Shown: positions 9,209 through 18,842, counted from the first letter of the stretch. The stretch: 64,000 nucleotides of DNA from Paenibacillus shirakamiensis (GCF_017874255.1 NZ_JAGGLD010000001.1:1471309-1535308); one strand, 5' to 3'. A program made the numbers and translations. Notes: a model not told the origin generated them from the letters alone.

Positions 9209-9255
9209 TACTCTTGCTGTATAGCGCTAGTCATAATTATAATGGAGGTTATTTG

Positions 9256-10560
9256 TTGAAACGTTCACATCTACTAACCCAAACCCTTGGGTATACGCCA
9301 GGACTGCATGACTGGAAGAAGGAGCTAATCTCAGGACTTATCTCGTACTTCTCTGTCGTATATATTGTCATGGTTAACGCCGCCATCTTGAGTGATGCCG
9401 GAATGCCTTTACAAGCGGCTATGGTTGGGACTTTGCTCACATCCATTGCTGGATGTCTGCTTATGGCCTTCCTTGGTAAGTCTCCTATAATTGTTGTGCC
9501 TGGAATGGGCATCAATGCATTCTTCACCTATACTTTAGTACATTCGATGAAGCTTAGTTGGCAGGAAGCGTTAGCTGTCATTACGGTTGCCGGCGTGCTG
9601 TTCGCTATCGTAGCCTTCACTTCGTTGTATAAGACGATTAGTGAAGCGATTCCTCATAATTTACAACATGCGATTAGCGTCGGGATTGGTCTGTTCCTGA
9701 CTTTTATCGGACTACAAAAAAGCGGCATTGTTATTGCGCACCAGACCACTTTTGTAACCATAGGACATTTCAGTGATCCCAGTGTCATAACAGCATGTGT
9801 AACTTTATTGTTAGCGCTTGTTCTGTTCGTCCGAAAAGTAAAAGGAGATCTATTGATCAGCATCTTGGTTGGGACTGGACTTGCTTATGTCCTAGGGGCC
9901 ATGCACCCCTCTGCCATTAAAATCGAAGGGAAACCGTTAGAACAATACGGACAATTATTTGGGCATTTAAGCTTTAGCTCTATCGGTTCGATCGCATTCT
10001 GGATTGCTGTGTTTCTCCTTCTCTTAATCATTGTGTTCGAGAACATTGGCCTGATTGGTGCCCAGACAAGAATGATCGAAAGACCTGAGACATTCAAAGG
10101 AAGCCTGCGCGCCCTTTCCCTGTCCAATATATTTGCAGGCATCTTTGGTAGTAGTCCAACTGTAGCGGCCGCGGAGACCACAGCGGGTATAGCAGCAGGA
10201 GGAAGAACAGGCATGTCTACCTTATTTACAGCGCTTCTATTTGGGGCAACGTTCTTCTTCATTCCCCTACTTACCTATATTCCGGATAGTGCGATAGCTC
10301 CCGTACTGATTATTATTGGAAGCTTAATGGTTCAGAATTTGAAAGATATGAACTTCACAGATTTCACGGAGGCTTTTCCCGCCTTCCTTCTCATGGTCAT
10401 GATCCCTTTCACATACAGTATCGTGGATGGCATGGCATTTGGATTCATAGCATACCCCGTAGCCAAGCTCGCTGCAGGTCGCGGGCGTGAAGTTAGACCT
10501 GTGATGTATGTAATTACATCTCTGTTTGTAGCCAACTTCATCTTGCATGCTTTTATGTAA
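9256..10560 (+). CDS. NCS2/AzgA-type purine permease
   Basis: A 434-residue membrane transporter of the AzgA branch of the nucleobase:cation symporter-2 family. It probably imports hypoxanthine, guanine or adenine with protons. There are about 12 to 14 hydrophobic helices. Family landmarks are SYFSVVYIVMVNAAILSDAG near the N-terminus, VVPGMGINAFFTYT, VFENIGLIGAQTRM and FGSSPTVAAAETTAGIAAGGRTG. I start it at the TTG at 9256, seven bases after GGAGG (9244-9248); the frame is open further upstream but without a ribosome site. It is close to B. subtilis PbuG and PbuO in type; the exact substrate cannot be read. It is divergent from the phn operon and ends in a strong terminator, so it is probably monocistronic. 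Confidence 0.88.
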   Translation: MKRSHLLTQTLGYTPGLHDWKKELISGLISYFSVVYIVMVNAAILSDAGMPLQAAMVGTLLTSIAGCLLMAFLGKSPIIVVPGMGINAFFTYTLVHSMKLSWQEALAVITVAGVLFAIVAFTSLYKTISEAIPHNLQHAISVGIGLFLTFIGLQKSGIVIAHQTTFVTIGHFSDPSVITACVTLLLALVLFVRKVKGDLLISILVGTGLAYVLGAMHPSAIKIEGKPLEQYGQLFGHLSFSSIGSIAFWIAVFLLLLIIVFENIGLIGAQTRMIERPETFKGSLRALSLSNIFAGIFGSSPTVAAAETTAGIAAGGRTGMSTLFTALLFGATFFFIPLLTYIPDSAIAPVLIIIGSLMVQNLKDMNFTDFTEAFPAFLLMVMIPFTYSIVDGMAFGFIAYPVAKLAAGRGREVRPVMYVITSLFVANFILHAFM

Positions 10561-10570
10561 AAGATATAAA

Positions 10571-10607
10571 ACAAAGACGATGCCACGTAGGCATCGTCTT
10601 TGTTTTT
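10571..10607 (+). terminator. Strong terminator after the purine permease
   Basis: A perfect 14-bp stem (10571-10584 with 10590-10603) closes a five-base loop and is followed by TTTTT. Confidence 0.92.
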
Positions 10608-10664
10608 CTATTCACCGTGTATATCCCTTTACCATAAGCAACTTATCAAAATATTAAAATATAT

Positions 10665-10960
10665 TTAGTCTTTCGCCGCATGAAATATTTTTTCAAAAAA
10701 ATCATGAATTTTCTGCGTAAATTCCGGGGTTTCCACATAGTATCGTTCATTGATTTCCCCCGAAACATAATTCAGTTTCATCTGACCATTCTGATAAAGC
10801 TTGAATCCATACCTCCATCCCGGACTCCGTTTTTGAATCGGATTTGGACGAAGCTTGAGATCTTGGATGCTACTCAAAAAATATGTAAAGTCGGCGTACA
10901 ACCTATGAGTCCAGTGATTAAGAGGCCTCCAATAAACAAACTCCAAAACCATCTTTTCAT
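10665..10960 (-). pseudogene. Small lipoprotein gene with an apparent one-base frameshift
   Basis: Two overlapping reading frames fit one gene. From the ATG at 10960, ten bases after GGAGG, the frame encodes a clean lipoprotein signal, MKRWFWSLFIGGL then LITGLIGC, and stops a few codons later. The neighbouring frame continues as a normal-looking soluble domain (QDLKLRPNPIQKRSPGWRYG through the acidic and aromatic C-terminus HDFFEKIFHAAKD). One extra base in the A6 run at 10876-10881 (T6 on the coding strand) would fuse the two into a 98-residue lipoprotein. The span is 296 bases, one short of a multiple of three. The downstream half is also open back to a TTG at 10985, but that start lies in the preceding terminator. 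Either a real mutation or phase-variable tract, or a sequencing indel. I do not recognise the domain. Confidence 0.65.
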
Positions 10961-10983
10961 AGATCTTATGCCTCCAATTAGCC

Positions 10984-11020
10984 AAAAAAAAAGTGCAATT
11001 TTCATTACGAAAATTGCACT
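10984..11020 (-). terminator. Terminator of the stalk-domain gene
   Basis: A perfect 11-bp stem, AGTGCAATTTT/AAAATTGCACT, with a 7-base loop. On the minus strand it is followed by nine T. It separates the 11041 gene from the small lipoprotein. Confidence 0.9.
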
Positions 11021-11040
11021 CTCTTGATGAGGATCTGTTA

Positions 11041-12063
11041 TTAGTTGTTAGCAGGCATTACTACAATTTTTAGAGCCTGACCCATTGGTGGAAGGCTACG
11101 CGTCAAAATCTGAGAATAGAAGCTCAATACTTCTGTTCCTTTAACTAACTTGGAAGCTTCCACAGTCTTGCCCGATTGATCGGTAATGACAGTATCTTTG
11201 CTAATAACAAGTGCTACTTCTTTCGGAGATAGCTCAGTTAGTCCGTTCCCTTTAACTACAATTTTAACGGATTGATCTTCAAGGGAGACAACCTCTTCAA
11301 TGGTACCCGAAGTACCAATCAAATCGGATGAGACCTCTGAAGTTACTTTAATATCATAAGCTGCGCTTTGTGGAGGAAGGCTTAAAGTGGTTGCCATAGA
11401 ATGCATGACGTCTACACCTTGACCCAATTTAAGATCGGATAACGCAATTACTTTGCCATCTTTATTCTTAAGTACCGTGTCTGGTCCAATATTCAGCACC
11501 AGACCATTTGGGCCATAGCCATTAATTTGAATCGATGTATAGGCATCTTTGCTGTTGATTGCTGTAATAACTCCGTGAGCTTGTACTTGTTGCTGCACGT
11601 CTGATGCCTCCTTGCCGATGATGATGGTTTGTTTGTCTGTGCTGAGTTCCTGATGTAGGACTTTACTTACGAACGATGCAGGTACATATACTTTACCGTT
11701 CGACATTACAGGAGCTGCACCTAAAGAAATACTCATTTTATTTACAGTATATCGGTCTTCCCCTAGTTTCACCAGCGTCCACAATTGATCTTTAGTTACT
11801 TCGGCCGCCTGCTTCTTCGTATTCCAAAGTACAGTCATGCCAAGTGCACCTGCTACGTCACGTAAAGGAATCATCGCTTCTTTGCCGGATACTTGATAAC
11901 CAAGGCCGGAGAGAAGGATTCCGTTCACACTAATTTTCATTTGTTGTGAAGCTACCGTCTGTGAGATCGGCACGGCTTGTTGCACTTCTGCAAAAGCTGT
12001 CGTGCTGCCAAGGACCATTGAGAATGCTAATACGGCGATTACTTTTTTCATATGCTGGTTCAT
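11041..12063 (-). CDS. Secreted copper-amine-oxidase-N-domain (stalk) protein
   Basis: A 340-residue exported protein. The start is the ATG at 12063, eight bases after AAAGGACG; codons further upstream lack a ribosome site. Residues 1-26 are a Sec signal peptide ending in STTAFAEV. The segment from about 36 to 140 is a Cu_amine_oxidN1 stalk domain, with the pattern VNGILLSGLGYQVSGKEAMIPLRDVAGALG, then WNTKKQAAEVTK and VYVPASFVSKVL. This domain is very common in Paenibacillus secreted proteins and is thought to help in surface display; it is not catalytic. The remaining 200 residues form a beta-rich region of about two 90-residue parts, including INSKDAYTSIQINGYGPNG and GTSGTIEEVVSLEDQSVKIVVKG. 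The exact function is unknown. It may share transcription with the Arg-rich ORF 93 bases upstream. Confidence 0.85.
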   Translation of the reverse strand: MNQHMKKVIAVLAFSMVLGSTTAFAEVQQAVPISQTVASQQMKISVNGILLSGLGYQVSGKEAMIPLRDVAGALGMTVLWNTKKQAAEVTKDQLWTLVKLGEDRYTVNKMSISLGAAPVMSNGKVYVPASFVSKVLHQELSTDKQTIIIGKEASDVQQQVQAHGVITAINSKDAYTSIQINGYGPNGLVLNIGPDTVLKNKDGKVIALSDLKLGQGVDVMHSMATTLSLPPQSAAYDIKVTSEVSSDLIGTSGTIEEVVSLEDQSVKIVVKGNGLTELSPKEVALVISKDTVITDQSGKTVEASKLVKGTEVLSFYSQILTRSLPPMGQALKIVVMPANN

Positions 12064-12155
12064 TTTAAATTCGTCCTTTCTAGATGTAAAATTAGCCAAT
12101 CTTATTCACAGACGCTTCAATCTCTTAAATTGTTGCACGTGCTTGGAATAATATT

Positions 12156-12329
12156 CTATACATTTCTTATTATTCTTCCTTTATCGGTCTGTCTTCCCGC
12201 GGCTTGTACATGAACGATTCGACTTCGGCTCAGTTCGCGATGAAGGTGCCTACCCCGGTTCAACTGACGTGCCCACGGTTGTCTAGATGCTGTGCTCGAG
12301 ATATGGCGTAATGAAATTCTTCGATTCAT
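12156..12329 (-). CDS. 57-residue Arg-rich small protein
   Basis: A short frame with an excellent ribosome site: GGGGGTGA ends seven bases before the ATG at 12329. The product has 13 Arg, 4 His and 1 Lys against only 1 Asp and 1 Glu, so it is strongly basic. It has no hydrophobic helix or cysteine. Patterns such as MNRRISLRHISSTASRQPW and LNRGRHLHRELSRSR suggest a nucleic-acid- or polyanion-binding peptide, or a spore or surface component. I do not recognise a family. It reads towards the stalk-domain gene, and no terminator separates them. Confidence 0.55.
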   Translation of the reverse strand: MNRRISLRHISSTASRQPWARQLNRGRHLHRELSRSRIVHVQAAGRQTDKGRIIRNV

Positions 12330-12476
12330 CTGATTTCACCCCCTAGACCCTGTGTCTTGGTGTCCATAATCTAGTCTATGATCTATATAGAGGAAGGGCA
12401 TGGATATCTACCTAGAGGGCTTACAAATTCATAGGGTGGGTTAAAGCATATACGCTCCTCCCTATCTCTGAATAGA

Positions 12477-13442
12477 ATGAAGAATATTGCTATTGAAAGA
12501 AGTGACGTGATGAGACTCGATCTCGGCTGTGGTTCAATCAAACATGAGGGCTGCATAGGAATTGATATTTTGCCTTATCCCGAAGTGGATGTAGTCCAGG
12601 ATTTCAACCTCCCCTTACCTTATGCAGATCAAAGCGTTGACTTTGTCATGGCCTCGAACAGCTTGCAGTATTCCGATAATTTACAACAGATGATGCAAGA
12701 ACTCTACCGTATCTGTAGACATGGCAGTACCGTATGTATCGTTGCGCCTTACGCCCATGTAGCCGCCCACCTCGTCAATCCTCATTTCAGACAACTCTTC
12801 AATGAACATTCCCCAAGATACTGGACTACGCATAATGAATTCTATGTAGACCCGGAAGAATACCGATTATCGGAACAGGAAGGCTGGTCGTTAATCACTT
12901 CAGAAGATCCCAGCTCCCCTGCTGAGATCGACTTCCGACTGCTTCGAGTAGAGTTCTTTTATCTTCCTCAATACGAGGGACTTTACGAAGACGTAGAACT
13001 TAGTTTGTTGCGTCAAAGTCAAATGAATGTAGCTTTCCAAGTGATGTTTCATTTACTGGTGGTCAAAGAGGACATCTTGGATGAAGAGATCCGCTCTCGT
13101 AGCGCACAACCCCAAGAGGAACCTAAATACATTGAGCATCATCGATTCAAAACAAGCAAACTTGAAGCTTCCGATCCGTTATATTATATCGATCATATCT
13201 CTTCTCTTCAGACGGCCCCCCTCCAAGTTCAATCCCCTGCACCCTCCTTGCCTGAGACGGTAGATAAGCAGTCGCTAAAAGTTCAGACTCGAACCGTAAC
13301 TTCCAAACGTCGCTCGCCAACCTCCAAGACAAAGAAACCTACCTCTCTGAGAAAACAGGTGAAAAAACATATCTCAAGTACAAATCGGCCTGCGATTAAA
13401 ACTGCTCCGCTCACACGCAAGAACAAAGCGAGAGTCCGCTAA
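12477..13442 (+). CDS. SAM-dependent methyltransferase with basic C-terminal tail
   Basis: A class I methyltransferase of 321 residues. The SAM-binding motif I is LDLGCGSIKHEGCIGIDI (about residues 14-31), followed by the acidic motif VDVVQDFNLPLPYADQSVDFV and the post-motif LYRICRHGSTVCIVAPYA. The domain ends near residue 210. The rest is a low-complexity tail rich in Lys, Arg, Ser, Thr and Pro (SKRRSPTSKTKKPTS and similar), unusual for this family. The ATG at 12477 has no clear ribosome site. An ATG at 12510, giving MRLDLGCG, agrees better with typical relatives and may be the real start. The substrate is unknown; similar proteins occur in glycan and surface polysaccharide loci. It converges on the DUF11 protein gene. 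Confidence 0.8.
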   Translation: MKNIAIERSDVMRLDLGCGSIKHEGCIGIDILPYPEVDVVQDFNLPLPYADQSVDFVMASNSLQYSDNLQQMMQELYRICRHGSTVCIVAPYAHVAAHLVNPHFRQLFNEHSPRYWTTHNEFYVDPEEYRLSEQEGWSLITSEDPSSPAEIDFRLLRVEFFYLPQYEGLYEDVELSLLRQSQMNVAFQVMFHLLVVKEDILDEEIRSRSAQPQEEPKYIEHHRFKTSKLEASDPLYYIDHISSLQTAPLQVQSPAPSLPETVDKQSLKVQTRTVTSKRRSPTSKTKKPTSLRKQVKKHISSTNRPAIKTAPLTRKNKARVR

Positions 13443-13461
13443 GTTGCGGAATCTCGCTTTT
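13428..13461 (+). terminator. Terminator overlapping the methyltransferase stop
   Basis: A 12-bp stem with one mismatch (13428-13439 with 13446-13457) and TTTT. The stop codon at 13440-13442 lies in the loop. It may also serve the convergent DUF11 gene. Confidence 0.8.
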
Positions 13462-13472
13462 CGTCAATAGCT

Positions 13473-16400
13473 CTATTCCTCTTGTTCAAACACTTGGACA
13501 ACCGATCGATTAGATACCTGACGAATAGTACTCGAAGCTCCGTACTGATAACTCACGCTAGCTTGATTAAATAATTTGCCCCCAATAGGTTGGCGAATGA
13601 TGGTAACTGCAAAATCAACTTGTGCTTGTGCTCCGGGCTGTACATCACCGATGGTAATCCCATCTACCAAACTCGACGTGACCGACAGTTGCCCATTAAT
13701 ACTTAGGCTTCCAGATAAGAATCTAGATTCATCCTGAAGAATATCCGTTACAACCACATTATTGGCCGGGGCCGTACCTGGATTACTAATCGTGAGGTTG
13801 TACCTTAGCACACTTCCGACTTCGACTTGATTCGTAGAAGACGATTTGGCTACAAGTATCGGAGGCTGTTGGACTGGAATAACAATTTTATTAGATAAAA
13901 CTGCAGTTTGTGGATTGCTTGGTGCACCAACAGGTTGATACACGGCATTTATTTGATTAATCATGTAGCCAGCAGGAGGGACTCTAAGCACTAAAGCTTG
14001 GAAGCTAACTTGAACTGAAGATCCTGGATTAATCATGGCGACAGGGATACCCGAAAGGGGACTGACTCCGGTCACAGCAACACCATCAACAACGACGCTA
14101 CCCGGAATGAATTGGATTCCATCTGGCAAGGGATCGGATACCACAGCCGCCCCCGCTACATCTCCACTATTCGTACCGATGACCGTGAAGGTAATTGTAC
14201 TTCCAACGAATACTTGAGAAGCGTTTGTCGTTTTGGTGAAGGTAAGATTCGGTCCATTCGGGGGTACAACTGAGCCAACCACAATCTGAACCTGGTTGGA
14301 TGAAGATTGCAACGGAATACCATTTTGCTGATAGGCAGCTGTTGCGACATTCGCAATGGTTGTTCCTGCTGACCCTGTATTCGCAGTGATTTGGAACGTG
14401 ATGAGAGCAGACTGACCCCCATTGAGAATCCCGACACTAACCCCTGAAGCCGGATCGGCATTGGGTTGCGCAATCTGATTGACCGTAACACTGCCTGTAA
14501 CCAATGTGGTGTTCACAGGAATGATGTCCGTAACAACGGCATTCGTTATCGCATCTACACTTCGATTAGTGAGCGTGAGCGTAAAAGTAACGACGCCTCC
14601 GACCTGAACACTAGATACATTAGATAATTTCACAAGAGCTATATCAGGGCTGCCTATCGGTGTAGTGACAGAATTAGACTCTGCTGTACCGGGTACAACC
14701 GTGCCATCTTGTAAGACATAGCTAAAACCCGCCGAAGCTGTATTGATAATTGAACTCACACCAGGAACTGCGGATACGAAGACTATAAATGTTACCGTTG
14801 TTGTACCCCCCGGCGCCAGAGTCCCTAACGAAACTCCATTCTCAGGATTGACCCCGGGCTGGTTCACTCCATTAATGGATACGCTATCTGCCCTAAAACT
14901 TGTTCCAGGTGAAATCGGATCGATTAATGTTACCGTTGCCTCTACATTTCCTGTATTAGATACGACAAGTGTATAAGGTATTAAATCACCGGGTAACGCG
15001 GAAGACAGCGTAGTGGATTTGAGTATGGTTAGGATGGCTTGTTGATTCGTAATCGGGACAGGATTAGAAGTCGTAGTTACTAGAGTTCCCTCTGCTGTAA
15101 AGGTTGCGCTTGCCTGATTCGTTATGTCCAACACTGGACCTGTTCCCGCGTCACTTACGCGAACTTGGAACGTAACAACGATAGTACCTCCCCCAGGGAG
15201 AACACCGATATGGATTCCAGCGGTCGGCACTGCATCCGCTACTGGGCTTCCGCCCACCGTTACACTTCCAGTTACGAATGTTGTTCCATTCGGTATATTA
15301 TCCGTAAGCACATAATTCAGCACATCGACGGATGTATTGTTAGTCGCTTGAAGCGTATACGTTATAATCGTCCCTGTAGTTACAGCGGTCTGATCCGCAG
15401 TTTTTGTTAAAATGGTGATGTTATCCGTGACGACTTGAACAGTAACTACATTTGATGCGGAGGTGCCTGAGAGACTTCTTCCATCTGGTGGAAAGTAGTT
15501 ATAATTGGCTATCGCCTGATTATTATAAAAGGGTGGGTCAGGCAGTGCTATAATTATTGTCTGAAAGGTAAAGGAAACATTGAATCCGGATACGCCATCC
15601 TCCCCCGGTCCTCTCCGTGTTAGTGGAATAACCGTCCCGATATTGATTCCTGTATTCGGATCGGCTCCCTGCCAGTAGCTTCCATCAATGAGTACACTAT
15701 TGGGTACAAAGGTATTTCCGGGAGGTAACACATCGGTAACAATTACATCCGCATTGTAATTACCTAGGTTTGAGACAACTACAGTATACGTCACCACATC
15801 ACCGATTCTTACCACCGTAGGATTTGCAGACTTGTTCACGAATAAGACGGGCTGAATTACAGGTAGATTCACGAAATTGGACAATGAGGTCCCGGTAAAG
15901 GTTCCCGAGGTAAAGGTTACAGAGGCCTGATCTGTTAAAAGTAATGGAGTCGGTACAGGGGTCGGAGCTGCTAAGACTAGCACAGAAAAAGAGACGGCAA
16001 TCGTCTGGCCCGGAGCAATTGTACCGAGCGGTATGCCAACTGTAGGGTCCCCTGCACTAGCAATTCCGTCCACAAGTACGCTGCCTTCTACAAATGTAGA
16101 CCCTGTTGGAATATTATCCATCAGTACTACATTAGTTGCTGCTAGCCCCTGCGTGTTCGATACATTTACCGTATACGTAATCACATCCCCCGGTACGGCA
16201 TCCACTTGGCTCGCAATTTTCAGTAAGGTTAAATTGTTGGACGATATGGGTACCGTCACGATATTTGAGCCATTAGATCCATTGATTACTCTTCCATCTG
16301 GGGGCGTGAAAGTATAATCGGTCACTCCTTGATTCGTTACCGTACCTGTAGGAGGCTGGCTGTCTATCGTCACTTGGAAGGTAACATCCACATTCCCTCC

Positions 16401-18842
16401 CGCTGGTACAAGGCCTAGAGGAATGCCACTATTAGGATTAAACGCCGGCTGAGAAACCCCATTAACTTGCACACTGCCCGGTACGAAGGTTGTTGTTGGA
16501 TCAATCGGATCGGTAAATGTCGAAGTGGCTCCAATATTACCTGAGTTCGTTATGGTAATTTGATAAGTAACTGTCTGGCCCACGATAGCCACAGGAGTCA
16601 ATGTCTCTTTAAATGTAGTAATGATTGGTTGATACACCGGAATAGTAATGGGATTTGAGAATGAAGCCCCCTGAAATGCACCACGGCTAAAGGTCACCTG
16701 ACCTACATCCGTTAAGGTCGGAGGATTAGGCAAAGAGACAACCAGTACATTGAAGGTTACGGTAAAAGAAGCTCCTGACCCTATTGCACCCAATGCAAAT
16801 CCCGTGTCTGGATTTGCACCAGGGACAGGGATTCCGTTGACCATTACACTGCCTGCGACGAATTGTGAACCTGCGGGCGTAGCTTCACTAAAATTCAAGT
16901 TCGTCAAGAAAGCCCCATCTTGATTCGCTATCACGAAGGAGTACGTAATGATATCCCCCACGACCGCATCCGCTTGATTTGCTGTCTTAGTAATTGAAAG
17001 CTCTGGTATAGATACTAGAACTGAGACTGGATTAGATACTACGGAGCCTGGAATCACTCTTCCATCTGGAGGTTGGAACGTATAGTTAGCTGTACCTTGA
17101 TCCACCAGATAGAACCCAGGGGGCTGGGCTGTTACTAAGGTCTGAAAGGTAATCGTAACAGAACTCCCTTGAGCTACACTTACAAATGAGATTCCACTAA
17201 TAGGGTCCAGTGTTGGCTGAACCACTCCATCTACAGTAACACTGCCGGGGACAAACGATGAACCGCTTGGAATATTGTCCGTCACGATCGTGGAAGTGTT
17301 AATATTCCCTGTATTTGTAATAAAAAGAGTATACGTAATCGTATCTCCAATGAGAGCATTGGTTGTATTTGCTGATTTTACAATTGAGACATTCGGCTGA
17401 TAAATAGGAATCGTAACGGAATTTGTCGGAGCTACCTCATTAATGATGGGACCGCCAGGTACTGTCGGAGCTGTATATCCCACCTTTGCTTGGTCAAATA
17501 AGCGGGGCGGTGAAGGAACCGAAGTGACGTTAACTTGGAACGTTACCGTAGCCGATCCTCCAGCAAGTATTGTACCAATGGGTATTCCCCCAACGGGATC
17601 TGTACCGGGTTGCGGAACTCCATTAACGGTAGCACTATTCGCTACAAAGGTACTTCCCTCAGGAATGTTATCGAATAAAATGGCATTGGTAGCATCAGAC
17701 ATAGATGAATTGCTGACCTGAACGGTATAGGTTATCGTATCTCCAACTATGGCATCATTTTGACTCCCGCTTTTGACTGCATTCAGCACGGGTGTATTAA
17801 TGTTAATTTGGAGACCTACACTATCAATTAGATAACCATCTCCATTGGTAGTAAGTCTTAGAAATCCTTGTGTCTGTGTATTTATGAGCGTGCTACTAAT
17901 ATCCACATTTGTAATATCCCAGCCTTGACGCCCCCCACTAATATTGGTACCCGGCGTTCCATTAATCTGGTTACGCGTACCAAAAGTTCCCGAGGTGTTA
18001 AGCACTCCATTATCTCCATTGATCTGGGATGCAAAAAAATTGGTTGCGAAGTTATTAGGTCCCGATAACGGAACAATGGTAGCTAGGGTTGGACCAAAGA
18101 GAGCTTGATCACCCGTTTTATTCGCATCACCTTCTTGTGCACTGAATAGAGCGCGGCCTGACAAAGGGCCTTGAAAAGGCGTAGCAAATCCACTAATCGC
18201 CATCGTTACCGGGCCGGATGTTGCTTGAATCACGTCCGCGGTAACCCTCAAGCTCATGTTCCGCAGAGGTAAACTCGCATTAGCATACACAACACCTAGC
18301 GTCCATCCCGCATGGTTCGATGTGGGGTCAGGAATCACGATAGTACCTACTACTCCGCCTGTAATATAAGTACCGGCCCCTCCAGCTGTTATAGCCGCTG
18401 TGACATCCGCCGATCTTACATACGCATAAGTGTTTGGAAATTGAGCCGAAGCTGGAGATAGTAACACTTCAAAGCTTGTAGCACTGTCTGGCGTGACCAA
18501 TAAAGAGCCTGCTGGCGTAGTTAGACTTACTGGATTATTAATAAAAGCCGTTAGATCGACTCCATTATCAATATACGTCCCACCCCAAATCAACTCTGCA
18601 TAGAGGACGGTACTTCCGGGTGGAAAAGCCAGCACTGCCGCTGAACTATTTAGTGTATATTGATTCGTCGTACCTGGTGGATACGTTCCCAATTGTGACG
18701 ATGTATTCGTAGTTATAAATGCCCCAATACTATCCACTGTACCTGGCCGTCCCTGGGTTTCGGATCTGCTAAGACCTAGAGTATTGCCCGTATAAGTCAT
18801 GGCCCCGTTTGCATTAATTACGTAGCGTTCAATGAACGGCAT
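13473..18842 (-). CDS. Giant DUF11 repeat protein, probable spore or cell surface
   Basis: A 1789-residue protein. Residues 1 to about 350 form an N-terminal domain that opens MPFIERYVINANGAMTYTG and contains STVLYAELIWGGTYI. From about 352 to the end come eleven DUF11 repeats of roughly 130 residues. Each opens like VGDTITYTVQVSN, passes through a block such as DNIPEGSTFV and ANGVPQPG-type turns, and ends near VTFQV. DUF11 repeats are beta-sandwich modules of large bacterial surface proteins. There is no signal peptide, no LPXTG motif and no membrane anchor, so classical secretion is not supported. The same N-terminal style occurs in large Bacillus cereus-group DUF11 proteins, which are of unclear role; release with the spore or mother-cell lysis is a guess. 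AGGGAGG precedes the ATG. Confidence 0.9.
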   Translation of the reverse strand: MPFIERYVINANGAMTYTGNTLGLSRSETQGRPGTVDSIGAFITTNTSSQLGTYPPGTTNQYTLNSSAAVLAFPPGSTVLYAELIWGGTYIDNGVDLTAFINNPVSLTTPAGSLLVTPDSATSFEVLLSPASAQFPNTYAYVRSADVTAAITAGGAGTYITGGVVGTIVIPDPTSNHAGWTLGVVYANASLPLRNMSLRVTADVIQATSGPVTMAISGFATPFQGPLSGRALFSAQEGDANKTGDQALFGPTLATIVPLSGPNNFATNFFASQINGDNGVLNTSGTFGTRNQINGTPGTNISGGRQGWDITNVDISSTLINTQTQGFLRLTTNGDGYLIDSVGLQININTPVLNAVKSGSQNDAIVGDTITYTVQVSNSSMSDATNAILFDNIPEGSTFVANSATVNGVPQPGTDPVGGIPIGTILAGGSATVTFQVNVTSVPSPPRLFDQAKVGYTAPTVPGGPIINEVAPTNSVTIPIYQPNVSIVKSANTTNALIGDTITYTLFITNTGNINTSTIVTDNIPSGSSFVPGSVTVDGVVQPTLDPISGISFVSVAQGSSVTITFQTLVTAQPPGFYLVDQGTANYTFQPPDGRVIPGSVVSNPVSVLVSIPELSITKTANQADAVVGDIITYSFVIANQDGAFLTNLNFSEATPAGSQFVAGSVMVNGIPVPGANPDTGFALGAIGSGASFTVTFNVLVVSLPNPPTLTDVGQVTFSRGAFQGASFSNPITIPVYQPIITTFKETLTPVAIVGQTVTYQITITNSGNIGATSTFTDPIDPTTTFVPGSVQVNGVSQPAFNPNSGIPLGLVPAGGNVDVTFQVTIDSQPPTGTVTNQGVTDYTFTPPDGRVINGSNGSNIVTVPISSNNLTLLKIASQVDAVPGDVITYTVNVSNTQGLAATNVVLMDNIPTGSTFVEGSVLVDGIASAGDPTVGIPLGTIAPGQTIAVSFSVLVLAAPTPVPTPLLLTDQASVTFTSGTFTGTSLSNFVNLPVIQPVLFVNKSANPTVVRIGDVVTYTVVVSNLGNYNADVIVTDVLPPGNTFVPNSVLIDGSYWQGADPNTGINIGTVIPLTRRGPGEDGVSGFNVSFTFQTIIIALPDPPFYNNQAIANYNYFPPDGRSLSGTSASNVVTVQVVTDNITILTKTADQTAVTTGTIITYTLQATNNTSVDVLNYVLTDNIPNGTTFVTGSVTVGGSPVADAVPTAGIHIGVLPGGGTIVVTFQVRVSDAGTGPVLDITNQASATFTAEGTLVTTTSNPVPITNQQAILTILKSTTLSSALPGDLIPYTLVVSNTGNVEATVTLIDPISPGTSFRADSVSINGVNQPGVNPENGVSLGTLAPGGTTTVTFIVFVSAVPGVSSIINTASAGFSYVLQDGTVVPGTAESNSVTTPIGSPDIALVKLSNVSSVQVGGVVTFTLTLTNRSVDAITNAVVTDIIPVNTTLVTGSVTVNQIAQPNADPASGVSVGILNGGQSALITFQITANTGSAGTTIANVATAAYQQNGIPLQSSSNQVQIVVGSVVPPNGPNLTFTKTTNASQVFVGSTITFTVIGTNSGDVAGAAVVSDPLPDGIQFIPGSVVVDGVAVTGVSPLSGIPVAMINPGSSVQVSFQALVLRVPPAGYMINQINAVYQPVGAPSNPQTAVLSNKIVIPVQQPPILVAKSSSTNQVEVGSVLRYNLTISNPGTAPANNVVVTDILQDESRFLSGSLSINGQLSVTSSLVDGITIGDVQPGAQAQVDFAVTIIRQPIGGKLFNQASVSYQYGASSTIRQVSNRSVVQVFEQEE

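Noticed and set aside
9011..9255. Purine riboswitch before the purine permease
   Set aside because: The conserved loop and junction bases of the purine aptamer were looked for and not seen; the permease seems to have a plain promoter.
10680..11027. Plus-strand ORF of 115 codons
   Set aside because: It is antisense to the lipoprotein gene, crosses the 10984-11020 terminator and has no ribosome site.
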